Below are positions 9,601 to 21,123 of a DNA stretch of 64,000 nt, in pieces. The stretch comes from Inquilinus sp. Marseille-Q2685. Its GTDB lineage: Bacteria; Pseudomonadota; Alphaproteobacteria; DSM-16000; Inquilinaceae. Numbering within the stretch: the first letter of the stretch is position 1; each line of letters begins with the position of its first letter. The notes beneath the pieces are model-generated. The model had not been told where the DNA came from. It saw only the letters and a list, made by a program, of their open reading frames with translations, and did no database searches. The stretch covers positions 1,552,001 to 1,616,000 of the forward strand of contig NZ_CAKAKL010000002.1 of the NCBI RefSeq assembly GCF_916619195.1, read 5' to 3'. Position numbers and translations under genes: made by a program.

Positions 9601-10294
9601 GGGCGTGGCGTGGTCCCCGGCCGAGGGGCACTGGCTGCGCGCCGCGGTCCAGCGCGGGGCGCAGACGCCGGGCAGCCTGACCCTGGCCCCGGTCGACACG
9701 GTCGGCATCGTGCCGGACACGCTGCCCCTCGCGACCGGCGGCGTCGCCACCAGCTATACCGCCCGCTGGGAGGCGGAGTGGACCTCGCATCTCTTCACCA
9801 GCCTGGAGGGCCAGCACCAGGAGCTGGAGAACCTGTCCTTCGCCTACCCCTCGGCCCAGCTGGTCTCGCTGGAGGTCGAGCGCGGCCGCACCGACCGGGT
9901 GACCGCCGCCGGCAACATCTGGTTCGACGGCGGGATCGGCGTCTACGGCTCGGCCTCGCTGATCCGGTCGGAGATCACCGAGGGCCTCGGCGAGGGCAAG
10001 CGGATCCCCTTCGTGCCGGACTGGACGGCGCGGATCGGCGCCGTCTGGGTGCACCCGCTGCAGATCCGGGCGCAGATCGAGCGGGTCTGGGCCGGGCCGC
10101 AGTCGAGCGGCCCGGGGCTGCCGGAGATCGACGGCTTCGGCAGCACCAACATCGCGATCAGCTGGGAGCCGCTGGACAAGCGCATCGCCCTGGGCTTCGT
10201 GATCCGCAACCTGTTCGACGAGGAGTACGACACCGCCTTCGGGGTCGAGGCGCCGGGCCGCCTGGTCGCCGCCACCGCTTCGATCCGGTTCTAG
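6626..10294 (+). CDS. FecR domain - TPR - outer-membrane beta-barrel fusion protein
   Basis: 1222-residue envelope protein of unusual architecture. Residues 1-28 form a signal peptide ending in ADA. Residues about 40-185 are a FecR domain, with ITTPAATAAIRGTDW and the preceding GDALRT and FADQTQIRVHNNS strands. Residues about 230-680 hold tetratricopeptide repeats with paired A-x-x-L-D-P motifs (ALAIDPDDPEAL, AAALDPDAAN, AREIDPDSG, ADRLDPNDP). Residues about 735-1222 are alternating aromatic/polar strands like a TonB-dependent receptor barrel, with FVIRNLFDEEYDT near the end and a terminal Phe (ASIRF) typical of BAM substrates. No plug domain or TonB box is apparent. An ACGGAG site precedes the ATG. 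The stop TAG directly abuts the next gene's ATG, so the two are coupled. Role inferred: an outer-membrane sensor or secretion component linked to cAMP signalling. Confidence 0.85.
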   Translation: MHRLILRRILLGSLSLVVPLFGFDTADAAVVPRDGRAAGSIVQATGQSEVRFTAAELWQDAEVQQVLLGGDALRTGPLGGLAILFADQTQIRVHNNSQLLVREVGGDGGPARMDLNSGAVWARAVTGGSGVEITTPAATAAIRGTDWSLAVGPDGKTTLVVLSGVVELSNEFGRVSVGRGEAAVAAVGSAPAKIIVTTPKDREQMLFWLAPGSVFDSFPASHTDARSRREAHRRITAVPEAQRSAEDWLSLAEADLDIAGPAAAAADLARARAAGPLTPEQAVRADLLDGLLAGRAGREEDAARAFAAAEAGSTGRLRRRARLGRFFAGSASGEAVDAAAMERELVASDDPLAVDGLAWLQAIRGDLPAAYATLQAGGRRFPGDLDIAVSEAMAAQVLGDREGMRQAADRALAIDPDDPEALRMAADYKVAFANDPDGALTLLRRATGEAPGDAESWNDLGMLHDIRGGLVEADAALEKAAALDPDAANIRVNQAVLYLEAGMIDRARELLGQAREIDPDSGITLIGEGILAFETGDVDGALEKFLAASAANPASSENLQGLAAAQYALGETGQAKQTLENADRLDPNDPMVPNLRTIIAIDEAEADEAIRNAREIAARSGQGSLALSTANLGNRLGPPLLAAYANLGLLDWGRYYNDRTDDPFSAASFLGRSVITQPTVFGADPAVPDGVALSEEIQALLLDPTLASSRQRRTDLLPRPFLDAQLTGGIVAVGDTLGHSEGVDIDAYTVTPIPLAFRASFARIDNDGDDHGDDSDSWTGSARLAGRLGLGGSFAVWIDGGEAGNELAGTSFAPTPFASERSRAVSGGLAFGYRLGERSRLTAMVQHSHVERRDFNRTLLFDIPDRDFPEFVSYDIRADDIVKQHNDTTMGGLAHVWGTGDITVQYGFEVQSTRSTLTFDETVWTSIKLFGREVQSDRGHETARSEIEQTLGRVFAYGRWTPTPDLRIDFGTGIVRAGDGGPVPDVVLEPRLGVAWSPAEGHWLRAAVQRGAQTPGSLTLAPVDTVGIVPDTLPLATGGVATSYTARWEAEWTSHLFTSLEGQHQELENLSFAYPSAQLVSLEVERGRTDRVTAAGNIWFDGGIGVYGSASLIRSEITEGLGEGKRIPFVPDWTARIGAVWVHPLQIRAQIERVWAGPQSSGPGLPEIDGFGSTNIAISWEPLDKRIALGFVIRNLFDEEYDTAFGVEAPGRLVAATASIRF

Positions 10295-12289
10295 ATGGCG
10301 CAGGGCCGGGTCCATGGGAGCCTGTGGCTGCCGGTCCTGCTGGCGGCGCTGCTCTTCGCCGGCCTCGTTCCCCTCGGCGCGTCGGACGGGTGGCAGGTGG
10401 TGGAGCATCGGGCCTTCGACCTGTTCTCGACCTACGACCCGCCGCGGCCGCCCGCGCACAGCGCCGTGGTGGTGGCGATCGACGAGCCGTCCTTCGCCGA
10501 GATCGGCCGGCAATGGCCGTGGCCGCGCAGCGTCCATGCCGGGCTGGCCCGGGCGCTGCGCGGCGCCGGCGCCGGGCCGATCGGATTCGACATCGTCTTC
10601 GCCGAGCCGTCGCAGCCGGCGGAGGATACCGCCCTGGCCGCGGCCCTGGCGGGCGACACCGTGCTGGCGGCCGACATCACCGCCATCGCCGACCAGCGCT
10701 TCGAACAGCGGATCCGGACCGAGCCGCTGGCGACGCTGCTGGCCGGCGGCGCCCGCTCAGGCGTCGCTTCGGTCGACCTGGATTCCGATGGCGTGCTGCG
10801 GCGCCTGCCGAACGTGCCCGATCCCTTCGCCGCGACCCTCGCGCGCCTCGCCGGGCATGAGGCCGCGCCGCCGCCCGGTGCCCTGCTGCAGTATTTCGGG
10901 CCGCCGCGCAGCTATCCGACCGTGTCCTACTATCAGGCGCTGCAGCCGGAGGGGATGCTGCCGCCCGGCTTCCTGTCCGGCCGGGCCGCGATCGTCGGCT
11001 TCAGCCTGCAGGCGGTGCCGACCGTCACCAGCGGCGGCGCCGACGCCTTCGTCACGCCCTATACGGTGAAGACGGGGCGCCTGACCGCCGGGGCCGAGGT
11101 GCAGGCCACCATCCTCGACAACCTGGTGCATGGGCTGTGGATCACGCCGGCGCCGCCCTGGTTGCCGCCCGTGGTGCTGGCCGCGCTGCTGCTGGTCGCG
11201 CTGTTCGGCACCCGCCGGCTGGGGCCGGTGCCGTCCCTCGCCGCCCTGGCGCTGCTGGCGATCGGCATCGCCGCCGGCAGCTATGCCCTGCTGCGCTTCG
11301 GCCGGGTCTGGCTGCCGCCGGTGCTGCCGATGCTGGGCACCACCGCCGCCATCATCGTCCAGGGCAGCTACGGCTTCGCCCGCGAGCAGGCGCAGCGCCG
11401 CCGCATCACCCGCGCCTTCGAGCACTACCTGGCGCCGTCGCTGGTGTCGCGCCTGGCGCAGGACCCGGGCCAGCTGCAGCTGGGCGGCGAGACCCGGGTG
11501 CTGACCGTGCTGTTCTGCGACGTCCGCGGCTTCACCACCCTGTCGGAGGAGATGAAGCAGGATCCCCAGGGCCTGACCCGCCTCCTGAACCGGATCCTGA
11601 CGCCGTTGTCCGAGGCCGTGCTGGCGACCGGCGGCACCATCGACAAGTTCATCGGCGACTGCGTCATGGCGTTCTGGAACGCGCCGCTGGACGACCCGGA
11701 CCACGCCGCCCATGCGGTCGAAGCCGCCCGCCGGATGCTCGCGGAGATCGCCGCGCTGAACGAGTCGCTGCGGCGGGAGGGTGTGGCCGTCCCGATCGCG
11801 ATCGGCATCGGCATCAACACCGGCACCTGCGTGGTCGGCAACATGGGCTCGGACCGGCGCTTCGACTATTCGGCGCTGGGCGACAGCGTCAACCTCGCCT
11901 CGCGCCTCGAAGGCGCCTGCAAGCGCTATGGCGTGGGCACGGTGATCGGGCCGGACACCGCCCTGGCTCTCGCCGGCCGGGCGCCGCTGATCGAGCTGGA
12001 CCGGCTGGTGGTCAAGGGCCGGACCGAGCCGGCGGCGGTCTACACGCTGCTCGCCCATCGCAGCGTCGGGGACGAAGCCTATCGGGCGCTGGCCGGCCGG
12101 CACGAGGCGGCGCTCGCCGCCTACCGCGCCCGCCGCTGGGACGAAGCGCGGACGGCCTTCCTGGAATGCCGGGACATCGAGCCGTCGCTGGCCGCCCTGT
12201 ACGACCTCTACGTCCTGCGCATCGCCGAGCACGAGCGCCACCCCCCGCCCGAGGCCTGGGCGGGGGAGACGATCGCCATGGAGAAATAG
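10295..12289 (+). CDS. CHASE2-domain class III adenylate cyclase
   Basis: 664-residue inner-membrane cyclase. A transmembrane helix at about 9-28 is followed by a periplasmic CHASE2 sensor domain (about 35-280), three membrane helices (about 288-358), a short linker and a class III nucleotidyl cyclase domain (about 398-580). Metal-binding Asp409 (FCDVRGF) and Asp455 are present. Lys451 (IDKFIGD) and Asp524 (RFDYSALGD) favour ATP over GTP, and Asn534/Arg538 (VNLASR) are the transition-state residues. A short helical tail follows the catalytic domain. It starts at the base after the stop of the FecR/TPR/barrel gene, so envelope input is probably transmitted through that partner to cAMP synthesis. 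The signal is unknown. Confidence 0.93.
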   Translation: MAQGRVHGSLWLPVLLAALLFAGLVPLGASDGWQVVEHRAFDLFSTYDPPRPPAHSAVVVAIDEPSFAEIGRQWPWPRSVHAGLARALRGAGAGPIGFDIVFAEPSQPAEDTALAAALAGDTVLAADITAIADQRFEQRIRTEPLATLLAGGARSGVASVDLDSDGVLRRLPNVPDPFAATLARLAGHEAAPPPGALLQYFGPPRSYPTVSYYQALQPEGMLPPGFLSGRAAIVGFSLQAVPTVTSGGADAFVTPYTVKTGRLTAGAEVQATILDNLVHGLWITPAPPWLPPVVLAALLLVALFGTRRLGPVPSLAALALLAIGIAAGSYALLRFGRVWLPPVLPMLGTTAAIIVQGSYGFAREQAQRRRITRAFEHYLAPSLVSRLAQDPGQLQLGGETRVLTVLFCDVRGFTTLSEEMKQDPQGLTRLLNRILTPLSEAVLATGGTIDKFIGDCVMAFWNAPLDDPDHAAHAVEAARRMLAEIAALNESLRREGVAVPIAIGIGINTGTCVVGNMGSDRRFDYSALGDSVNLASRLEGACKRYGVGTVIGPDTALALAGRAPLIELDRLVVKGRTEPAAVYTLLAHRSVGDEAYRALAGRHEAALAAYRARRWDEARTAFLECRDIEPSLAALYDLYVLRIAEHERHPPPEAWAGETIAMEK

Positions 12290-12299
12290 GCGCTTCGCG

Positions 12300-14242
<1,943 letters not shown>

Positions 14243-14282
14243 GCCCGCGCCCTCCCTGGGATCAGCTTTGTTGGCTGAGCTA

Positions 14283-14296
14283 ATATGACATCATAT
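14283..14296. promoter_or_regulatory. Candidate GntR operator upstream of uxuA-kdgD
   Basis: Inverted repeat ATATGA-CA-TCATAT in an AT-rich pocket between the uxuA start and the GntR stop. Its right part GACATCATAT recurs exactly at 15182-15191 before the ABC importer operon, on the other side of the GntR gene. A shared operator for this GntR regulator is the simplest reading. Confidence 0.55.
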
Positions 14297-14329
14297 GACT
14301 GATGACAAGCCGGAACGCGGCGGTGCCGG

Positions 14330-15070
14330 TCAGGATCCGGCGTCGGCCGGCAGCCCGCCCAGGGCGCGGTAGCGGCGCTGGCTTTCGGTCAGGTGATGAC
14401 GCATCGCCAGGCGGGCGCCGTCCGGGTCCTGGCGCTCGATCGCCTCGATGATCCGGGCATGCTCGACGATCACCTTGCGCAGATAGCTGGTCGTCGCCTC
14501 GGCCGATTCGCCCAGCCGGCTGCGCGGGATGGTTCGCTTGCCGAGATAGGTCAGGACATCGCTGTAGAAGTGGTTGTTGGTGGCTGCGGCGATCGCCAGG
14601 TGCAGCCCGAAATCGGCGTCGACGGCGCTGCCGCCGATGTCGACGGCGGCGATCATGCGGTCATGCGCCAGCAGGATCTCGGCCTCCTGCCGTGACGACC
14701 GGCGCAGCGCCGCCAGGCCCGCCGCCTCGATCTCCACCCCCATGCGGAACTCCAGCAATTCAAGGACTTCCGAAAGCCGGGTGAAGTCGCCGGACAGGAG
14801 GCCGGGCTCGGGCTCCGCCCCGGGCGTCACGAACACGCCCACCCCCTGGCGCGGCTCGACCAGCCCCCTGGCCCGCAGCTCGGCGATCGCCTCGCGCACC
14901 ACGGTTCGGCTGACGTTGAACTCGTCGATCAGGCGCTGTTCGGTCGGCAGCCTGGCGCCGACCTGCAGCGCGCCGTTGGCGATCCGCTGGCGCAGGGCCT
15001 CGGCAACCGCGACGGCCAGCTTCTCGCGGCGTCGTGGCGGTCCCGCTTCGGTTTCAGTTGGGTTCGGCAC
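14330..15070 (-). CDS. GntR-family (FadR/FCD) transcriptional regulator
   Basis: 246-residue regulator with an N-terminal winged helix-turn-helix (ALRQRIANGALQVGARLPTEQ through VSRTVVREAIAELRARGLVE, about residues 15-80) and a C-terminal FCD effector domain of about 150 residues. The start chosen is GTG at 15070, preceded by AGGAGG four bases away. A longer frame extends 107 codons upstream through the divergent promoter of the importer and is rejected. It is placed between uxuA-kdgD and the importer it probably controls. The ligand is probably a sugar acid or a pathway intermediate (inference from neighbours). Confidence 0.92.
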   Translation of the reverse strand: MPNPTETEAGPPRRREKLAVAVAEALRQRIANGALQVGARLPTEQRLIDEFNVSRTVVREAIAELRARGLVEPRQGVGVFVTPGAEPEPGLLSGDFTRLSEVLELLEFRMGVEIEAAGLAALRRSSRQEAEILLAHDRMIAAVDIGGSAVDADFGLHLAIAAATNNHFYSDVLTYLGKRTIPRSRLGESAEATTSYLRKVIVEHARIIEAIERQDPDGARLAMRHHLTESQRRYRALGGLPADAGS

Positions 15071-15134
15071 CGCTCCTCCTGATCGTCTTCGTGGGGGCGT
15101 GCCCTCCGCCCATTCGTCAATGGCAGTCACACAT

Positions 15135-15191
15135 TTGACACTTGCGAAGTCAAGATCGGCAATGATAGTCGTCAGACAACAGACATCATAT
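15135..15191 (+). promoter_or_regulatory. Divergent promoter/operator region before importer operon 1
   Basis: AT-richer stretch between the GntR gene and the first importer gene. It holds a TTGACA hexamer at 15135-15140, AATGAT at 15161-15166 (20-base spacing, longer than ideal) and the decamer GACATCATAT at 15182-15191 that also occurs in the uxuA operator. A repressor bound there would cover the region just upstream of the importer ribosome site (GGGAGG near 15200). Confidence 0.45.
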
Positions 15192-15212
15192 AAAGACAGG
15201 GAGGCTCGGACC

Positions 15213-16805
15213 ATGGGAAAGTGGAGTAGAAGGCTGCTGGCCCTGGCCGTCGCGCTGGCGCCGGCCGTTGGTTCCGCCGAGGCCAAGACGCCGGCCGACC
15301 AGTTGGTGATCGGCGCTTCGCTGGCGCAGGTGCTGTCGCTGGACCCCGGCCAGGCCACCGAATCCGGCTCCTGGATCGTCACCTCCAACATCTACGACCG
15401 GCTGGTCTCCACCGATCCGAACGACCCGACCAAGCTGGTGCCGCAGCTGGCCGAGAGCTGGGAGGTCGACGGCCGGTCGATCGTCTTCCATCTGCGCGAC
15501 GCCAAGTTCGCCTCCGGCAACCCGGTGACGGCCGAGGACGCGGCGTGGTCGCTGCGGCGGATGCTGAAGCTGAACCAGGCCGCCGCATCGCTGTGGAAGC
15601 CCTACGGCTACGACGAGACCAACATCGACAGCTTCCTCGAGGTGGTCGACCCCAAGACCTTCCGCCTGAAGCTGCCGGAAGGCACGATCGCGGAGTTCGT
15701 GCTGTTCGCCCTGTCCGGCAACAACGGCGCCGTGATCGACAAGGTCGAGGCCACCAGGCACGAGGCCAACAACGACTTCGGCAATGCCTGGCTGCGCGCC
15801 AATTCGGCCGGGTCCGGCCCCTTCGTGCTGCGCCGCTGGTCGCCGAACGAGATCATCCTGATGGACCGGAACGACGCCTTCTGGGGCGGCGCGCCGGCGA
15901 TGAAGCGGGTGGTGCTGCGCCACGTCGCGGAAAGCCAGGTGCAGCGCCTGCTGCTGGAGCGCGGCGACATCGACGTGGCGACGGCGCTCGCCGCCTCCGA
16001 CATCACCGCCTTCGACGGCAAGCCCGGCTTCGTCACCCAGCGGGTGCCGACCGGCGGCTTCTACGTGCTGGCGATGAACACCCAGAACAAGTACCTGGCC
16101 AATCCGGACGTCCGCCGCGCCATCGCCTGGGGCCTGGACTATGCCGGCATGCAGAAGACGATCATGGGCCCCTATGGCCGGGTGCGCCAGGTGCCGGTGC
16201 CGGAGAACTACCCGACCGCCCTGCCCGATCCGGGCTACACGCTCGACGTCGCCAAGGCCAAGGAGCTGCTGGCCAAGGCCGGCTTCCCGGACGGCTTCCC
16301 GCTGACCCTGAAGACGATCGCCGAGACCCCGCGCGTCGACCTGGCCACCGCCATCCAGGCCTCGCTGGCCCAGATCGGCATCAAGGTCTCGATCGAGCAG
16401 GGCAACGGCAGCCAGATCATCGCCGCCCACCGCGCCCGTGAGTTCGACCTGCTGATGCCGCTGACCGGCGGCGGCAACATGGCCGATCCGATCGGGTCCC
16501 TGCAGAACTTCACCTACAACCCGGACAACAGCCCGAACGGAAATTCCGGCTACTTCACCTGGCGGTCCGCCTGGGACATCCCGGAGCTGACCAAGCTGAC
16601 CGTCCAGGCCCGCGGCGAGGAGGACCGCGCCAAGCGCGAGGCCCTCTACACCGAGATCCAGAAGCAGTTCCTGGCCAGCGGCCCGGCCATCCTGCCGATG
16701 TTCGAGCGGTTCTCGCCGGTGGTGGTGTCGGCGGATGTCGAGAACTTCATCGGCCAGGGCTTCCGCGGCGTCCGGCTGGACATCGTCAAGAAGAAGGCCG
16801 AGTGA
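15213..16805 (+). CDS. ABC transporter substrate-binding protein, family 5 (importer 1)
   Basis: 530-residue periplasmic solute-binding protein of the dipeptide/oligopeptide/nickel (SBP_bac_5) family. A signal peptide covers about residues 1-25 (Lys/Arg start, Ala-rich core, VGSAEA). Family hallmarks include SLDPGQATESGSW, LVPQLAESWEVDG and the SGNPVTAEDAAW region. A central segment (ANSAGSGPFVLRRW and WGGAPAMKRVVLRHV) closely matches the SBP of the facing operon at 23948-25531. Neighbours point to a sugar acid or oligouronide rather than a peptide, but this is inference. First gene of a five-gene importer operon. Confidence 0.93.
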   Translation: MGKWSRRLLALAVALAPAVGSAEAKTPADQLVIGASLAQVLSLDPGQATESGSWIVTSNIYDRLVSTDPNDPTKLVPQLAESWEVDGRSIVFHLRDAKFASGNPVTAEDAAWSLRRMLKLNQAAASLWKPYGYDETNIDSFLEVVDPKTFRLKLPEGTIAEFVLFALSGNNGAVIDKVEATRHEANNDFGNAWLRANSAGSGPFVLRRWSPNEIILMDRNDAFWGGAPAMKRVVLRHVAESQVQRLLLERGDIDVATALAASDITAFDGKPGFVTQRVPTGGFYVLAMNTQNKYLANPDVRRAIAWGLDYAGMQKTIMGPYGRVRQVPVPENYPTALPDPGYTLDVAKAKELLAKAGFPDGFPLTLKTIAETPRVDLATAIQASLAQIGIKVSIEQGNGSQIIAAHRAREFDLLMPLTGGGNMADPIGSLQNFTYNPDNSPNGNSGYFTWRSAWDIPELTKLTVQARGEEDRAKREALYTEIQKQFLASGPAILPMFERFSPVVVSADVENFIGQGFRGVRLDIVKKKAE

Positions 16806-16836
16806 CCGCGATGCGGGCCGGCGGACAGGAGACGAC

Positions 16837-17862
16837 ATGACCCGCGACCTGCCGCTGAAGCTGCTGCGCCGCGTCTTCAGCCTGCTGCTCAGCCTGTTCG
16901 TCCTGCTCTGCCTCACCTTCGTGATCGGACGGCTAATGCCGTCCGATCCGGTGGGCGCCATCGTCGGCGAGCTCGCGGATCCCGCGGCCTATGCCGCGAT
17001 GCGGGCCAAGATGGGCCTCGACCTGCCGATCCCGCAGCAGTTCTGGGTCTATCTGACGAACCTGCTGCACGGCGACCTGGGCACCGCTGTCCTGACCGGC
17101 AACCCGGTGGTGTCGGACCTGGCCGCCGCCTTCCCGGCGACGCTGGAGCTGGCGACGCTGGCCATCATCCTCAGCGTCGTCGTCGGCGTGCCGCTCGGCC
17201 TCCTGGCGGCGCTGTACCGCGACACGCTGTTGGACCAGATCGCCCGGGTGATTGCCCTGCTGGGCCATTCCCTGCCGGTGTTCTGGTTCGGCATCGTCGG
17301 GCTGATCGTGTTCTATGCCGGGCTGCAATGGGTCGGCGGGCCGGGCCGGATCGACGTGTTCTACGAGGGCATCGTCGAGCCGCGCACCGGCGCCATCCTG
17401 ATCGACAGCCTGCTGGCCGGCGAGAACGAGATCTTCTGGAACGCGCTCGGCCACCTGATCCTGCCGGCCAGCATCCTGGCCTATGCCGCGATGGCCTATA
17501 TCGTCCGCATGACCCGCAGCTTCACGCTGGAGCAGCTGGGCCAGGACTACATCATCGCCGCCCGGGCCAAGGGGCTGCGGCTGCCGGCTGTGGTCTGGGG
17601 CCACATCCTGCCGAACATCGCGGTGCAGCTGGTCACCATCCTGGCCATCTCCTACGGCCATCTGCTGGAGGGGGCGGTGCTGGTGGAGATCGTGTTCTCC
17701 TGGCCCGGCATCGGCCAGTACATGACCAACGCGCTGATGATCGGCGACATGAACGCCATCCTGGCCTGCACGCTCCTGATCGGCCTGATCTTCATGATCC
17801 TCAACCTCCTGGCCGATGCCGCCTATCTGGCGCTCGACCCCCGCACGCGGGAGGCCCGCTGA
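16837..17862 (+). CDS. ABC transporter permease, DppB-like (importer 1)
   Basis: 341-residue inner-membrane permease of the DppB/OppB family, starting at ATG 16837 after a GGAGAC ribosome site. The N-terminal membrane helix is followed by the conserved RLMPSDPVGAIVGE segment and a periplasmic loop. Later helices include the EAA-type loop (YIIAARAKGLRLPAVVWGHILPN). Its stop overlaps the next permease's ATG (TGATG), so translation is coupled. Confidence 0.94.
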   Translation: MTRDLPLKLLRRVFSLLLSLFVLLCLTFVIGRLMPSDPVGAIVGELADPAAYAAMRAKMGLDLPIPQQFWVYLTNLLHGDLGTAVLTGNPVVSDLAAAFPATLELATLAIILSVVVGVPLGLLAALYRDTLLDQIARVIALLGHSLPVFWFGIVGLIVFYAGLQWVGGPGRIDVFYEGIVEPRTGAILIDSLLAGENEIFWNALGHLILPASILAYAAMAYIVRMTRSFTLEQLGQDYIIAARAKGLRLPAVVWGHILPNIAVQLVTILAISYGHLLEGAVLVEIVFSWPGIGQYMTNALMIGDMNAILACTLLIGLIFMILNLLADAAYLALDPRTREAR

Positions 17863-18758
17863 TGTCGTCGATGCAGGCACAGCAGCCGATGACGCCGGCC
17901 GCGGCGGAACCGGCGGCCGGCGGCGCCTTCTCCGCCCAGCTGCGCCGCTTCCGGCACGAGCCGCTGGGCATCGCCGGGCTGGCCTTCATCGGCCTGCTCG
18001 CCGTGGTCGCCCTTCTGGCCCCCTGGATCGCACCCTACGACCCGACGGTGCAGAACCTGAACAACGTGCTGCAGCGGCCGGACTGGGTGCATCTCGCCGG
18101 CACCGACGAGCTCGGCCGCGACATCTTCAGCCGCCTGGTCTGGGGCAGCCGGATCACGCTGCAGATCGTCGGCACGGTCACGCTGATCATCGGGCCGATC
18201 GGCCTGCTGATCGGTGTCGTCGCCGGCTATTGCGGCGGACGCGTCGACGCCGTGCTGATGCGGGCCACCGACATCGTCCTGTCCTTCCCCTCGCTGGTGC
18301 TGGCGCTGGCCTTCGCCGCGGCGCTCGGCGCCGGGCTGGGCACGGCGATCGTCGCCATCTCGCTGACCTCCTGGCCGTCGATCGCCCGGCTGGCGCGGGC
18401 CGAGACGCTGGTGGTGCGCCAGGCCGAGTACATCGCGGCGGCGCGGCTCTACGGCGCCTCGCATCTGCGGCTGATCGGCCTCTATGTGATGCCGATGTGC
18501 ATCCCGTCGGTGATCGTGCGCCTGCCCCTGTCGATGGCCGGCGTGATCCTGACCGCGGCGGGCCTCGGCTTCCTCGGCCTCGGCGCCCAGCCGCCGGCGC
18601 CGGAATGGGGGGCGATGATCTCCAGCGGCCGCAAGTTCATGCTCGACGCCTGGTGGGTCTCGGTGATGCCCGGCCTGGCGATCCTGGCGACCGGCCTGGC
18701 CTTCAACCTGCTGGGCGACGCCCTGCGCGACGTGCTGGACCCCCGCCATGCCCGCTGA
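17862..18758 (+). CDS. ABC transporter permease, DppC-like (importer 1)
   Basis: 298-residue DppC/OppC-type permease. It has a cytoplasmic N-terminus of about 40 residues, a first membrane helix (IAGLAFIGLLAVVALLAPW), the hallmark GTDELGRDIFSRLVWGSR periplasmic segment, and the EAA loop (EYIAAARLYGASHLRLIGLYVMP). The ending LGDALRDVLDPR is typical of the family. It overlaps the following ATPase gene by 11 bases. Confidence 0.94.
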   Translation: MSSMQAQQPMTPAAAEPAAGGAFSAQLRRFRHEPLGIAGLAFIGLLAVVALLAPWIAPYDPTVQNLNNVLQRPDWVHLAGTDELGRDIFSRLVWGSRITLQIVGTVTLIIGPIGLLIGVVAGYCGGRVDAVLMRATDIVLSFPSLVLALAFAAALGAGLGTAIVAISLTSWPSIARLARAETLVVRQAEYIAAARLYGASHLRLIGLYVMPMCIPSVIVRLPLSMAGVILTAAGLGFLGLGAQPPAPEWGAMISSGRKFMLDAWWVSVMPGLAILATGLAFNLLGDALRDVLDPRHAR

Positions 18759-19610
18759 TGCCACGAACGGCGCGCCGATGCTGCAGGTCGAGAACCTGTC
18801 CGTCACATTCGGCCATGGCAGCTACGAGGTCCGGGCCGTCCGCGACGTCGGCTTCGCGCTGGGCCGCGAGCGGCTTGGCATCGTCGGCGAATCCGGCTCC
18901 GGCAAGTCCACCGCCGGGCGGGCCATCATGCGGCTGCAGCCCAAAGGCGCGCGGGTCGCAGCCGACGCCCTGCGCTTCGCCGGCCGCGACCTGCTGTCCC
19001 TGTCCGAGCGGGAGATGACCCGGATCCGCGGCCGCGACATGGCCCTGATCCTGCAAGACCCGCGCTATTCGCTGAACCCGGTGAAGCCGATCGGGGCGCA
19101 GATCGCGGAATCGGCGCGGGTGCACCTGAAGCTGGGGGCACGGGCGGCACGCAAGGCGGCGCTGGAGATGCTGGGCCATGTCCGGATCCGCGATCCGGAG
19201 CGGACCATGGCGCTGTACCCGCACGAGATCTCGGGCGGCATGGGCCAGCGCGCCATGATCGCGATGATGCTGCTGAACAAGCCGAAGCTGGTGATCGCCG
19301 ACGAGCCGACCTCGGCGCTGGACGTCAGCGTGCGTCAGGACGTGCTGACCCTGCTGGACGGGCTGGTGCGCGAGAACGGCTCCGGCCTGATCCTGATCAG
19401 CCACGACATCCGCATGGTCGCGCGCTTCTGCGACCGGATCCTCGTCATGTATGCCGGCCGGGTTGTCGAGGAGCTGCGCTCGCTCGATGAGGCCCGGCAT
19501 CCCTACACGCGCGGCCTGATCGCCTCGATGCCCGGCTTCGACGGCCCGCGGCCGAAGCGGCTGCCGGTGATCGACCGGGCGAGCCTCGCCGCCTTCGAGG
19601 AGGCCGCCCG

Positions 19611-19614
<4 letters not shown>
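18748..19614 (+). CDS. ABC transporter ATP-binding protein, DppD-like (importer 1)
   Basis: 288-residue cytoplasmic ATPase. Walker A is GESGSGKST at about residues 50-58, the signature is SGGMGQRAMIAMM, Walker [13 protein letters not shown] and H-loop LISHDIRMV. The C-terminal oligopeptide-transporter tail (HPYTRGLIASMPG) marks the DppD/OppD class. It pairs with the DppF-like gene that it overlaps by 4 bases. Confidence 0.94.
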
Positions 19615-20366
<752 letters not shown>

Positions 20367-20370
20367 CCGG

Positions 20371-21119
<749 letters not shown>

Positions 21120-21123
<4 letters not shown>

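Noticed and set aside
6542-10537. A 1331-codon open frame on the minus strand opposite the FecR-fusion gene
   Set aside because: Its translation is rich in Arg, Gln, Asp and Gly with no domain signal and mirrors the codon-position bias of the real plus-strand gene. Similar antisense frames cover most genes here.
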